DNA of 64,000 nucleotides, taken from Cercophora sp. LCS_1 (Eukaryota; Ascomycota; Sordariomycetes; Sordariales; Lasiosphaeriaceae). The first letter of the stretch is position 1. Every line of letters starts with the position of its first letter. The position numbers and the translations under genes were made by a program. Location of the stretch: positions 124,001 to 188,000 of the forward strand of contig JAPZLL010000024.1 of assembly GCA_036250225.1 (NCBI GenBank), given 5' to 3'. Shown here piece after piece: positions 33,253 through 44,588 of this stretch. A model generated the notes under the pieces. The model made no database searches. It saw nothing but the letters and a program-made list of their open reading frames with translations, and was not told the origin of the DNA.

Positions 33253-34779
33253 TCACGAAGACTCCACCTGCTTCAAGATCCCCTCCAGATTGATGCTCTT
33301 AGGGCGCTCAATTGGCAGACCGAGGGCGCGGTCCCAGATCAGCTGCGCCAAGGGTCCCAGACCGCGAGAAACGCCGAAGGTGGCGGTGTAGTAAAGCGTC
33401 TCGTGGAAGCCGTAGTGGTGGAACAGGACGCCGCTGGAGCTGTCGACGTTGGGATATGGGTTCTTGGTCTTGCCGTGCTTCTTGAGCACCTCGGGCGCAA
33501 TGCGGCTGTTCTTCTCGACCAGCTGGAAGACGGGGTCGTTGGCGATCTCAGGGCGCGCGGCGGCGTAGTCCATGAGGGCCTCAAAGCGGGGATCCGGCTT
33601 GCGGAGGACTGCGTGGCCGTAGCCGGGGACGACGCGCCCGGAGTTGAGCGTGCTCCAGAGGTAGTCGTGCACGTCTTGGTCACTGTATGAGGCGGGGATG
33701 GCTTCCTTCATCTGAAGGATCCAGCGGAGGACTTCTTGGGCGGCGAGGCCGTGAAGGGGTCCGGCCAGGCCTTGAAGACCGGCGCTGTAGCTGAGGAAGG
33801 GGTCGGAGAGAGCGGAACCGACAAGGTGGGTGGCGTGAGCCGAGACGTTGCCGCCTTCGTGGTCGCCGTGGAGAGCGAGGTAGAGGCGGAGAAGATCCTG
33901 GAAGTTCTCATTCTCGGGGCCGGCCTTGCCGAGCATGGCGGCAAAGTTGTAGGACCAGTCCTGCTCGAGATCGACCTCGGCCGGGAGCGCGCCGCCGCCC
34001 TTGTACGAGTTTTGGTAGATCTTGGCCGCGATCGTGGGGAGCTTGGCGAGAAGCGAGATGCAGTCGTCAAAGGTGGGCTCCCAGTAGTCGGCCTTGTTGA
34101 GGCCTTGCTCGTAGGCCTTCGCGAACTTGGAGGTGTAGTTGAGCGCCGACACGGCGATGGCGAACTGTGTCATGGGGTGGAGATCCTTGGGAAAGTCGTC
34201 GAGCATCTTGTTCACGAAGGCGGGGAGCTGCGCTTGCTCGGCGAGCTCGCGGGAGAACTGGCGGACTTGGTTGACCGACGGGACTTTGCCGGTGAGAAGC
34301 AGCCAGAACATGGACTCGGGCAACATCTCGGTTCCGGTCTTGCCCTTGGGCAGCTCCTTTTGGCAGTCCTTGATGGTGCGTCCGTGGAAGCGGATGCCCT
34401 CGTTTGCGTCAAGAACGGAGCCTTCCCAGACCATGGCCTTCAGCCCGCGCATGCCGCCAATCGTGTTCTCGACCTTGACCTCGCCAATGACTTTGGAGCC
34501 ATGGGCCTTGACCTTTTTGAAGAGCTCACGTTTCGCAGGGATGACTTCTTTAAGTGTTGCCTTCAGGTCAGGCTCGGCCGTGGCATAGGAGCGGCGGCAG
34601 TAGCCATTGCTGCGGGGAGCGACTGCGATGGGCTGGAGATGGGATGTCAGCGGGAGCTCCAAAGTCAATTCGCGTCAAATGCAGACAGCGGACAAGCCTC
34701 ACGGGACGGAGAAGAGGCAGCGACTTACACGCAGAGCGCCGCCAAGGGCCCGTGACCCTTTCCTCAAATTCAATGCCAT
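33253..34779 (-). CDS. mcsA: Mitochondrial 2-methylcitrate synthase
   Basis: Two exons on the minus strand, 34779-34729 and 34632-33253, encode 476 aa. The 96-nt intron has GTAAGT, GCTGAC and CTCCAG signals. The basic, hydroxylated N-terminus (MALNLRKGSRALGGALR, then RRSYATAEP) is a mitochondrial presequence. Citrate-synthase-family motifs follow: ALHGDHEGGNVSAHATHLVG (active-site His), GLAGPLHGLA, RVVPGYGHAVLRKPDPR (second His and Arg) and the late GVLFHHYG. GLAAQEVLRWILQMKEAIP rather than the NQEVL form of mitochondrial citrate synthase fits methylcitrate synthase, which condenses propionyl-CoA with oxaloacetate. The divergent neighbour at 35565 encodes the enzyme that closes this cycle. 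A plain citrate synthase remains possible, but the neighbour argues against it. Confidence 0.85.
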
Positions 34780-35564
34780 CTCTGCAACTCGAATTGATGC
34801 CTTCTTCGACCCAAAAAAAAAGTTCAGGAACGAAGCGGGACCAGCGCCTCAAATGACAGCTGCGGTGTGTTCGCTGATGGCCGAGGCTCAAGGGGCTGCA
34901 GGGGATGATGTGCGCCAATGCGGGGTTACACAAGCCAAGCAAACAAGGGATGATGTCGACGCTCAACTTGCGGTCAGGATCACCAACAAAATGCTGCGAG
35001 ATACGGTGCAGGAAAGTATAAAGAGAAAGACCCCTAAAATGAGGGCGAGATCAATTTTGACACGCATCGTGACGGTATTATGACTGCGTCGTTCTGTGTA
35101 AGACCGAGGCTCCCCCACGTCACACCTGGACGAGATGAACCGAGGAAAGCCGTCACTGCCCCGCGCTGCTCCCTGTGTTCCCCGGACAAACGGGCGGGTC
35201 TATGGAGCCCGCGAGGCGAGCCGAGCAATTGGCCAATCAGGTCAGGCGGGGAGCCAAGATTCTCCTGTGGCCCTCGGCTTTGCCAGCTCTGCCAGCTGCT
35301 GACAAAAAGGCCGAAAGGAATCCCTCCCCATCCATGTCGCCGACACGGTGCCGAGTCAGGTTGCGCTGGCGGCCGATTATTCCGTGAAACCATTCTGCAA
35401 CACGGATTTTTGGGCTTTCCTTTGGATTTCCAAGACTTATACCCTCTGCTATCCTCACGGCGCCCATCCCAAGACCGTCTCCGATCGAAACATCCTAGTC
35501 TTCGAGCAGACCCTCCCGAGGACCACCACCAATTCCTCGCCGAGGACCCGACTTCGCCAGTCCG
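34780..35564. promoter_or_regulatory. Shared divergent promoter of the methylcitrate-cycle pair
   Basis: 785 bases lie between the two start codons. The region must contain both promoters and is a natural site for joint control by propionate or carbon source. I do not identify a specific activator site with confidence. Confidence 0.6.
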
Positions 35565-37388
35565 ATGCTCCGCACTATCATTCCCCGAGTCCCCCGGCGG
35601 GCCGTACCGGCACGGCCGCTGAGCGTCGTAAACTCCCCCTTCGCGAGAACCCAGACCGTTCGTCTCCTTTCGACCACAGCGACCAGGATGGCTTCTCTCC
35701 CACCCGTTAGTCCCCCGATCTCGACTGCGTTCCCCTCCGAGTCCTTCCAGCTCCTCTCCGAAGCTGAAAAAGCTGGCGCTGCCGAAGATGCGCTCCTCCA
35801 ACAACAGATCAAGGACGTCGAGGCATGGTGGGCGTCACCGCGGTACAAGGGGATTAAGCGCGACTGGACGGCGGCCGACGTCGTGAGCAAGCGCGGCTCC
35901 CTCCAGCAGTCCTACCCCAGCTCCGTCATGGCGCGCAAACTCTGGAACCTCGTCCAAGAGCGCAGCGCCGCGGGAAAGCCCATTCATACACTCGGCGCCA
36001 TCGACCCGGTGCAGATGACGCAACAGGCGCCACACCAGGAAGTCCTCTACATCTCGGGCTGGGCGTGCTCCTCGGTGCTGACGACAACCAACGAAGTCTC
36101 CCCTGACTTTGGTGACTACCCGTACAATACTGTTCCAAACCAGGTTCAGCGCATGGCCAAGGCCCAGAGCATGCATGACCGCAAGCAATGGTACCTCCGC
36201 TCCAAGATGTCGCCCGCCGAGCGCGCCAAGACACCCTACGTCGATTACCTCCGCCCCATCATCGCTGACGGCGACACCGGCCACGGCGGTCTCACGGCGG
36301 TTATGAAGCTGGCCAAACTGTTCGCTGAAAACGGCGCTGCGGGAGTCCACTTCGAAGACCAAATGCATGGCGGCAAGAAATGCGGGCATCTCGCGGGCAA
36401 AGTCCTCGTGCCGACAGGCGAGCACATCAACCGGCTTAAGGCGGCGCGCTTCCAATGGGATGTTATGGGCACCGAGAACCTCGTCATTGCACGCACCGAC
36501 TCCGAGTCCGGCAAGCTCCTCTCCTCCTCCATCGATGTCCGCGACCACGAGTTCATCCTCGGCGTTGCCGACCCCTCCGTCGCCTCGCTCGCCGAAACCC
36601 TCGCTGAGATGGAAGCCAAGGGCGCATCAGGCGCCGAAATCGACGCATTCGAGGCAAACTGGGTCAAGTCTACGAAGCTGGTGACGTTCGACGAGGCAGC
36701 AGTCGCGCATTTTGAGAAGCATGGCGTGGATACCTCCCGTATCGAGGAATACAAGCTTGTTGTGGCAGAGGACCGTGATATGGGTATCTCCTCTCGTCGC
36801 AAGCTCGCTTCCACCATCACGCCTGACGCACCCGTCTACTGGGATTGGGATGTACCGCGCACCCGCGAGGGCTTCTATCACTTCCGCTCCGGCATGGCGG
36901 CTGCTACCAAGCGCGCTCTCGCGTTCGGCCCGTATGCTGACCTCCTTTGGGTCGAAACTGGCGATCCGAACGTCCAGGTCTGCCAGGACCTCGGTCGCGC
37001 TGTTCGGGATAAGTATCCCGGAAAGGGGCTTGTGTATAACCTCTCACCGTCATTTAACTGGATGGCACATGGCTTTACCCCCGAGACTCTCAAGAGCTTC
37101 ATTTGGGATATCGCCAAGGAGGGCTTCGTCGTTCAGCTCGTGAGCTTGGCAGGCCTGCACAGCACGGCGACAATCAGCAGCGAGCTTGCAAGGCGATTCA
37201 AGGAGGATGGTATGGCAGCATATGTGGAAGTTGTTCAGAGAAGAGAGAAGGAGTTGGGCGTGGATGTTCTTACGCACCAAAAATGGAGCGGCGCAAACTA
37301 TGTTGACGCCATCCTGGGTCACATCCAGAGCGGGAGCTCCGGGAGCAAGAGCATGGGCGAGGGAAACACAGAGGGGCAGTTTGAGTAG
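35565..37388 (+). CDS. mclA: Mitochondrial 2-methylisocitrate lyase
   Basis: A single-exon 607-aa member of the isocitrate lyase family. The catalytic signature KKCGHLAGKVLVP is at about residues 271-283. Other family blocks are DGDTGHGG, ARTDSESGKLLSS, PVYWDWDVPRTREGFY, WVETGDPN and NLSPSFNW. The N-terminus (MLRTIIPRVPRRAVPARPLS, then RLLSTTATRM) is a clear mitochondrial presequence. Glyoxylate-cycle isocitrate lyase lacks this and is usually peroxisomal. KKCGHLA also matches the methylisocitrate lyase branch better than KKCGHM. The enzyme splits 2-methylisocitrate into pyruvate and succinate in propionyl-CoA catabolism. It is divergently paired with methylcitrate synthase. A second in-frame ATG at residue 42 would remove the presequence and is a less likely start. 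Confidence 0.88.
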   Translation: MLRTIIPRVPRRAVPARPLSVVNSPFARTQTVRLLSTTATRMASLPPVSPPISTAFPSESFQLLSEAEKAGAAEDALLQQQIKDVEAWWASPRYKGIKRDWTAADVVSKRGSLQQSYPSSVMARKLWNLVQERSAAGKPIHTLGAIDPVQMTQQAPHQEVLYISGWACSSVLTTTNEVSPDFGDYPYNTVPNQVQRMAKAQSMHDRKQWYLRSKMSPAERAKTPYVDYLRPIIADGDTGHGGLTAVMKLAKLFAENGAAGVHFEDQMHGGKKCGHLAGKVLVPTGEHINRLKAARFQWDVMGTENLVIARTDSESGKLLSSSIDVRDHEFILGVADPSVASLAETLAEMEAKGASGAEIDAFEANWVKSTKLVTFDEAAVAHFEKHGVDTSRIEEYKLVVAEDRDMGISSRRKLASTITPDAPVYWDWDVPRTREGFYHFRSGMAAATKRALAFGPYADLLWVETGDPNVQVCQDLGRAVRDKYPGKGLVYNLSPSFNWMAHGFTPETLKSFIWDIAKEGFVVQLVSLAGLHSTATISSELARRFKEDGMAAYVEVVQRREKELGVDVLTHQKWSGANYVDAILGHIQSGSSGSKSMGEGNTEGQFE

Positions 37389-37489
37389 ATCTTGATCAAG
37401 GTGGATGCATCATTCGGCGTTTGGATACCGTAGCATTGGGTAGCATTATTCATTCATTTCATGGAGACATGTTCTATCTTCTGGCAGAT

Positions 37490-38466
37490 CTACTCCAAGC
37501 TGTCCTTGAGCGCATTGTTTGTCGGCGCCGGCGCCGGAGGCCCCTCGGGCGTGACGTACGCCTTGGTCATGCCACCATCCACAACGAAATCGTGCCCGTT
37601 CACGAAACTGCTCTCATCACTTGCCAAAAACAAGACCGCCTGCGCCTGCTCCACCGCCTCGCCGAATCGCCCTGTAGGGAAGTGAATCTCTCTCCTAGCC
37701 CGTTTGGCCTTGTCATCACCGAGCCAGTCCTGCAACAACGGCGTGTTCAACGGCGCAGGGCAGAGGTTGTTGAAACGGAATCCCTCACGGGCGTGAACAA
37801 TGGCGAGCTCTCGAGTGAGGGCGAGGACGGCACCCTTCGAGGCAGTGTATGCGAGCTGCGGGGTAGCAGCACCGACTAGAGCAACGACAGATGCCGTGTT
37901 GATGATGCTGCCCTTGGTCTTGTTGTGACGGCGCAGTGAGAGGATGGCGTGCTTGGACCCGAACCACACGCCCTTGACGTTGATATTATGTGTCAGGTCC
38001 CAGATCTCTTCGGGCGTGTTGATGGCGTCGTCGTCGCGCGCGTGCATGATGCCTGCGTTGTTGAACATGACATCTACGCCACCCCAAGAGTCGAGGTGGT
38101 TGACCATTGCTTCGACTTGGGACTCAGAGGAGACGTCGCAGATCTTGGTAAGTTAGTCAAGGAGCTGGGGTGGAATGGGGCAGGCGTACGATAGTCTCGA
38201 CTTTCCCGGTGGAGGGAACGAGCTGCTTTACTTTGGCGAGAGCGCGCTCTAGGGCTTCTTTGGAGATGTCGGCCAGGAGGACGTTGGCGCCCTCTTTGGC
38301 GAATAGGATGGCTGTTTCGAGGCCGATGCCTCTGTGGGCAGTCAGTACGCTATCATTGCCCCGGCTCCTGGTGGTGGCTTTTGGCTGTCGAGGTGGCTTA
38401 CCCGGCAGCTCCAGTGATGATCGCATTCTTGCCGGCCAGACGACCACCAGATGTCGGGGAACTCAT
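37490..38466 (-). CDS. Short-chain dehydrogenase/reductase
   Basis: Three exons on the minus strand, 38466-38402, 38331-38190 and 38143-37490, encode 286 aa. The introns of 70 and 46 nt have proper donors (GTAAGC, GTACGC) and CTGAC/CTAAC branch sites. The classical SDR order is present: nucleotide-binding TGAAGGIG split by intron 1, LLADIS after strand 2, NNAG, NTAS with catalytic Ser, and YTASK with catalytic Tyr and Lys. The C-terminal VNGHDFVVDGGMTKAYVTPEG is typical of the family. The Asp in LLADIS favours NAD(H). It is convergent with the methylisocitrate lyase gene, 100 bases away, which may be coincidence. The substrate is not predictable. Confidence 0.85.
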
Positions 38467-39709
38467 ATTGTGTGGTTTTCGAGCTGGCGTGTAGCTCGGC
38501 AGCGGGGCAGACGGAAACGTTAAACGACGCTGCCGCCGTTGTTTGTATCACGGAGCAGGTGTCTCAAAACTTCGAAAGCTAAGGTAGTAGGGTTCACGAG
38601 ATGCGGCCACAACAAGGTGGATGGGGGAGGAAAAGGAAATCGCGTTCAGGAGGCGCTGAACCCCTCTCGCCTGAGGTAGCTCTGATAGCTGCCCACCCGC
38701 ATTCCTTCGGGATAGGCTCGACATCCGACAACGGCGGGTCCAACGTCGGTCACCTGGGTGTCCCAACCCAGGAGCCGGGCCATCCCTGGTCCACTGCGAA
38801 CGACTGCGATAAGCATTTCCAGCGCGCCAACATACGGCGCCTTAGCAGCCGATTGTTATCTAGTCCCGAAGGTCAGTAAGCGGACAGGTGAGACGTGGCG
38901 ACGTCGGCTCCGCTTTGCCGTTGTTCACGTGTGCACTAGTTGAGACCAGACAGTCCAATCGTGGATGTTGGAGTGTTTCAAAACCTTCAGTGATGAAATC
39001 ACTGTTGCCATTTGCACTGATGACGACAAGTCGCTCCGTAACAATGCTCTTCCAAACTCGCAAGGGTGTGACTGCGTCAAAGGTGCCGTGACGACCTTCC
39101 GCTCGTGTCCGTCGGTGATCCATGCTCGGGAAACATGTGCTGCGGGGTCAAATGGAGGGGTAGGCATCGACATTTCTGTCGCGCCTCTATCGTAGGCACA
39201 ACACGCGATGCGCCGCGGGATCGTAAGGCCTGAGAAGCCTGCATTGGTATCTTCAGTCCAGAACAAGATTCAAGTGTCTGCAAGAGGCCCCTGGGCTTCA
39301 TCGCACATCTGTGCCCCGTTGTTGAGGTGCGGCGGAATCACTCCTGGTGCCCCGATGATGACGCAGTGGCCCTCGTTCCGGTCGCTGATTGGCCGTCTCT
39401 CGGAGCTCCCTGTTCTGGCGCTTATCAGCTCCCGCCCGAGCCCACCATTATCAGCGGCGAGCTGCCATGTTTCCAGGGACTCCAGGCGTCATGTCGATCA
39501 TCGATTGAGCCTCCCTTTGCGACGGATTCAACATCTTAGGTGCGTGGATGGACTTTGAGCTACTCAACCGGACGAAATGGCCTCACTGACACCGTACGCC
39601 ATACTTAGTTTTTGACCCCGCTCTCGAACACCCGTCGCGAACCCTTCCAACTGCCAGCGAGCCCCTCCACAGCTTCACAAGCCCCTATTCCCGATCCGTG
39701 GTCGAGGCG
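38467..39709. other. Intergenic between divergent SDR and glutamine synthetase genes
   Basis: 1.2 kb containing two promoters reading outward. No additional coding frame is supported. Confidence 0.5.
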
Positions 39710-41273
39710 ATGTCTCCAAGCGATGCGCAAATGGCGCCTAGCGCCATTTCGGCAGACAAGCTGCCAGAGCTCCTCGCCTATGATAACGCGGTCAAGCTCG
39801 CTGGCATCGACGTCGACGGCATGCTCCGTGGAAAGCTTGTGTCCAAGAAGAAGTTTCTCTCAATCGCAAAGGATGGTTTCGGCTTCTGCTCGGTCATCTT
39901 CGGCTGGGACATGCACGATATGACATACATGAAGGAGCTGAAGATCAGCAACAAGGAAAATGGCTACAGGGACCTCATCGCCGTCATTGACTTGGCGAGC
40001 TTCCGCCGGATACCATGGGAGAACAGCATCCCGTTCTTTCTTGTCAGCTTCCACGATCCAGATACAAATGCGCCCATCTCGGCATGCCCCCGGAGTCTCC
40101 TTCGGCGGCAGCTAGACAAACTCTCGGAGAAGGGCTACGGCGCCATGGCGGGAGGTGTGTCTCCTTCTCCTTGTTCGCGGTTATCACTGACTTGGAATTA
40201 CAGCCGAGTACGAGTTCTTCCAGTTCCGAGCTCCCACCGAATCGTCGGCGCCAGCTTCAACAGCAGGCTACCTCCGGGATAACCCTCCTCATACTCTCCC
40301 TGCCTTGACCGAAGGCATGTTCGGCTACAGCCTCACCCGCCCGGTCCACAACCAAGGCTACTATTACGACATCTTTGACACATGCGAATCCTTCAAGTGC
40401 AACATTGAGGGTTGGCACACAGAGAGTGGGCCTGGCGTCTACGAAGCCGCTCTCGAATTCGGCGAAGCCCACCAAATGGCTGATCGGGCGGCCCTGTTCA
40501 AGTAAATCCCCCACCTTCACGGTCTCTTCCTCTATCGCTGACTTATTTTCAGGTACGTCGTGAAGTCGGTCGCAACTAAGTACGGAATTACCCCCTGCTT
40601 CATGGCAAAGCCGAAGCAAGGCCTCCCAGGCAATTCTGGACACATGCACATCTCGGTTGTCGATTCCAGCGGCAAGAACCTCCTCTTCCGCGACACCCCT
40701 GATCCGTCGCCCCGTTACCCTGATATCGCCAATCTCTCGGATCTTGGGCGCCACTTTCTGGCAGGTATTTTGGATGGCCTTCCCGACATCATGCCCATGG
40801 TCGCACCTACAATAAACAGCTACAAGCGCCTGGTAGAAAACTTCTGGGCGCCGGTCACGGTGTCGTGGGGACTTGAGCATCGCGCCGCTTCGATCAGATT
40901 GATCGCCCCGCCAACGAGTAAACCAGGTGCCACGAGATTCGAGATCCGTGTGCCCGGTGCAGACGCCAACCCGTACTTTGTGTTGTCGGCGATCTTGGGG
41001 CTTGGCTGGAGAGGTGTAGAGAAGAAGCTGGAGATTCCGTGTCCTCCTTTGGGCAAAGGGGACGACGTGGGCGGGCAGAACGATATGGGTGTGAGGCTGG
41101 CCAAGACTCTGAGAGAGGCAACGGATCGCTTCACTAGGAGTGGGAGCGTTGCGAGAGAGGTGTTTGGGGATGAGTTTGTGGAACACTTTGGTGGGACGAG
41201 AGAGCACGAAGTGAGGCTCTGGGATGAGGCAGTCACGGACTGGGAGATGAAGAGATACATCGAGACGGTGTAA
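39710..41273 (+). CDS. Type I-like glutamine synthetase family protein
   Basis: Three exons, 39710-40154, 40204-40501 and 40553-41273, encode 487 aa. The 49- and 51-nt introns have matching phases and GTGTGT/GTAAAT donors with CTGAC branch sites. The N-terminal beta-grasp part has AGIDVDGMLRGKLVSKKKF. The catalytic barrel shows FFQFRAPTES, GVYEAAL (metal ligands), PGNSGHMHIS (active-site His) and GLEHRAASIRLIAPP, as well as RFEIRVPGADANPYFVLSA. It belongs to the bacterial-type (GSI) branch found in fungi, related to the FluG C-terminal domain and gamma-glutamyl-amine ligases, and not to the main eukaryotic GSII enzyme. It probably forms a gamma-glutamyl amide bond with ATP; the amine acceptor is unknown. 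An upstream in-frame GTG at 39698 is not needed. Confidence 0.8.
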
Positions 41274-44200
41274 CATCACATGTGCTCACAAGTTCTGCAA
41301 GATGTAGGATTGCTGTTGGCTGGACTGTCTGGGGGTTTGGAATCTGGATATTTCATGTCGTTGTTTGGGCGCCTGGACTTTGTGACTCTACCGTGGTCTT
41401 TCTGTGGGATGATACCCCAGCTTCATCCATATCTTGGCTTTTTTTTTGGGCACGGCTGTTTCGTCTTAGAAATGCAACCTTCGGACTTGAGATCACGAGT
41501 GTTCCAAGACTAATGCACGAGCTGGGGTGACCAAGTTTTTGTCATCCACTCGCCCGCCAAAGTGAGAAAGATCTCGTGTTACCTCACAGAGGATTTTTTT
41601 TAACCAGCTGAATCCAGGGCGGTCCCAGGAGATGGAAACGGATGGTTACTGCGAGCCGAGCCGTCAGCGAGCTGTATATGAGTCTGACGGTCGCAGATTT
41701 GTCACTGCTTTGTGAGTTTGATCGGGCTTACAGAAGCCGAGAAGCGATGGTGTGAGGTCTTACCCCCCGCTGGGATTGAGGTCGGCTGTAAATGATGGTG
41801 GTGGCGAGCAAAAATATGGGTGCAATTACGGCGGCAAGCCACAGCCGTTCTAAACTCTCCGTGGTGTGAGACAGGCGCCACCCGCTGATGAGATGGTTTG
41901 CTAAAAAGTTCCTTGGCATCGTATCCCGGAAAACTGGACCTAGAAGGATCGCTTCGAGGAGCAACCGAAATACTCCAATGATCTTCGTTGCTGGAACTCG
42001 CTGATAGGGGTTCCTCTCTTCAGTTACTTGACAGGATGGAGGGGCTTGGTCCCAAACAACCCCTCATCAGCAAATCACTGTCTGAACGACGCCGCCCGTT
42101 GACAGCGTCGAGCAGGCCTAGCAGCAGCCGACCTCTGGACTACAAAAACATCCATCGTACTGAACGGTAGTGGGACTGTCATCGTGGGCTTGCATCCCCG
42201 ATGCATCGAGAGCCGGGGCGCAGTCAACGACGCTGTCAGCATAAAGCGGGGATGAAGGTCCGAAACGGAAAGCTTGGCGAGATGGTCTGTCTGATCGGAG
42301 AGACCCTGTAGGGGGTTTCCCATCCCAATCGCAGGCACGGAGCGCAAAACAAAAACACGGAACCACCCGGCGATATGTCAGTGGAAAAGATCAAGGGCAA
42401 TTGAACATGAGCGGGAAGATCAGCGATGAAACCCTGAGGATGCTCGGATGAAAAGCTCGAGCCATGCTACTGGATGCGGTATAGCGTAGCGACTTGGCGA
42501 TCGCTTGGAGGAGTCGAACGCCCTGTCAGACGCCTAATTCTTGCCGGCGTGTGCTTATCTCGACTTCAACATGAGCCTCGACCACTCCTGATTTGCACGC
42601 CATGACGATCCTGCGACGCTGAAGATGCCCCTTCGGATATCTCTGGGATGGAATCCGAAGGCTTTCAGAATGATTCTCCGGTCTTCAACTTGGGCAGAGA
42701 GCCAGGCGGCCACGTCGGGTTCCCAGCCTTCCGGCACGAAACATTTCCTCCAGGGGCCCAATCACGAGATGCTCTTCAGACCGTCCGATCAGAACCCCTC
42801 CCGCGCACTGCAAAATATTGGCTCCCGCTGTCCCGCAGTAGGCACGATGGCGACGTAGTTTGGCATTGAAGATGGGGCAACCCGGGACTGTATATTGGCC
42901 GACTGAGGCTCAGACTTTCTCTTACCTGACGCGTGTGCATCCAGCGGATCCAAGTGGATTCCTCGGGGGAACAAGCCTTCTTGGAAGACTTGCTCCGCTG
43001 CGATGACACACTGCGCGCGCCTCTCTTGGAGTCGCGCAGAGAGAAGGGACGTTACACTCCCCGCTTACTAACTTCCGAGCCCGCCTGGATTCGAGGAACG
43101 CGCCCGATCTGATGGTAAACGCCGAATCTGATCGGTCCGGCTACACTCTCGCTCTCAAGCCACCATCTGCACGTTGCCGCAGCGTTACAGTGCCGAACTT
43201 TCCATCATTATTACCAACCCGTTTCCACGGCACGCTCCCAGACCGCCTCCCAAGCACGAGCTGCACGACGGCAAAACGGCCAGCTCCGGGATCCACATCT
43301 GCGACGACGATAGCACGCCTGCACCACCCCAACAGCGGGCTCTGGGACTGGATGGTCAGGCCTAAAATGCGGCGGTGCACTGCTGCCCACTCTTGCCGCC
43401 AACTTTATTCAACACGCGACTGCCCTGCCAGCACTTGTCTGCCATTTGGGTGCTTTCCCGGCAAAACAAGCTTCCGCTCCTCGCCCCTCCGATGCTTGTC
43501 TCTGCACTGGCAAACCTCACCGATGGGACCTCCGAGATATTGTGGGTCGGCAGTTCTGATAGTGGGCAAGATATACTCAGCCACAAAACTGCGGGGACTC
43601 TTGTTCGCAGGCTGTATCAATTCCCCCCACCAAGTGAGGAGCACCAGGCCAGCCGTTCGTCGGGTTCCGCACGCTGGTCCATACGGGCCCGTGAAACTCG
43701 AGAGCAGTTACACGATGGAGATCAAGGAGGGGTTGACCTAACACAGCCTTACGAGGTCGAAAACAACCCGCTCTCTCAGTGGCTACTTCACGAACCTACG
43801 GAAACTCTTGTCCAATCCGGTCGGCTGTATCCTCGGCTGGCGATACTAAACGGCGACGTGCCGCAGATCGTCCCGATGGTTCCGGACACTGGCCTTGCAT
43901 CCCACACCCGGGTTTTTTTTTTTTTTGAACCAAGGCCCCATATCTGCCCCACGATGGACTTGTGGCCCCTCTCCTACCCCCAGCGCAATGGTTGACTTCC
44001 AATGGTCCAAAATGGGCAGTGCTGGGCGCTGGTGGGTACCACTCTCGTTACAGCGGAACGACTTCTTGCTGTGAGGTTCATGATACTACCGTGCGGAGCC
44101 GTTCAGCTTCACTGCGCGGCGCCCCATGCGCTTCTTCGTCATAGCTCCGGCCCAGGCGAGGGCCGGGTGGCAGCGCTGGTGATCCTCGCCCGTGGATCTC

Positions 44201-44588
44201 ACGCCTTCGTGCTGACAGCTGTGTTTTTCATGCCTGCACCCATGTCGTTTTCGTTGGCTCCGCTTGAGGACGAGCTTTCTGCTGTGGCATTGCTTACCCT
44301 TCGCCCCCTCGGTGATCTCTTGGTTGTTCTGTTTTGTCTTATGGCCTGATACATATTCCTGGCAGATGTAGCCTGCTTCATCTGCTTGCTGCTTCCCATT
44401 CTCGCACCCCCATCGACACTTGCTGACAAGTGCGTCTCTGTACTACTCTCTTCCTGCTAGACGTGCTGGCAAAGCCCGCCGTCTGCTTCTCCTTTGCATC
44501 CAATATCCTCCCCCGGTCCTTCTTCCGGAACCGCATCTCCTAGGACGTCCCCAGTCTCGAGCCGCCCTCTCGGGCGTACTCCTCCCTT
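41274..44588. other. Intergenic, upstream region of the alpha-glucan synthase gene
   Basis: 3.3 kb with no gene I can support. Open frames on both strands overlap one another without motifs. A T-run sits at about 43913-43926. The last kilobase is presumably promoter and leader of the glucan synthase gene. Confidence 0.45.

Noticed and set aside
33226..34755. Long + strand open frames opposite the methylcitrate synthase gene
   Set aside because: They are antisense shadows of a strongly biased GC-rich coding sequence; no motif or independent start context.
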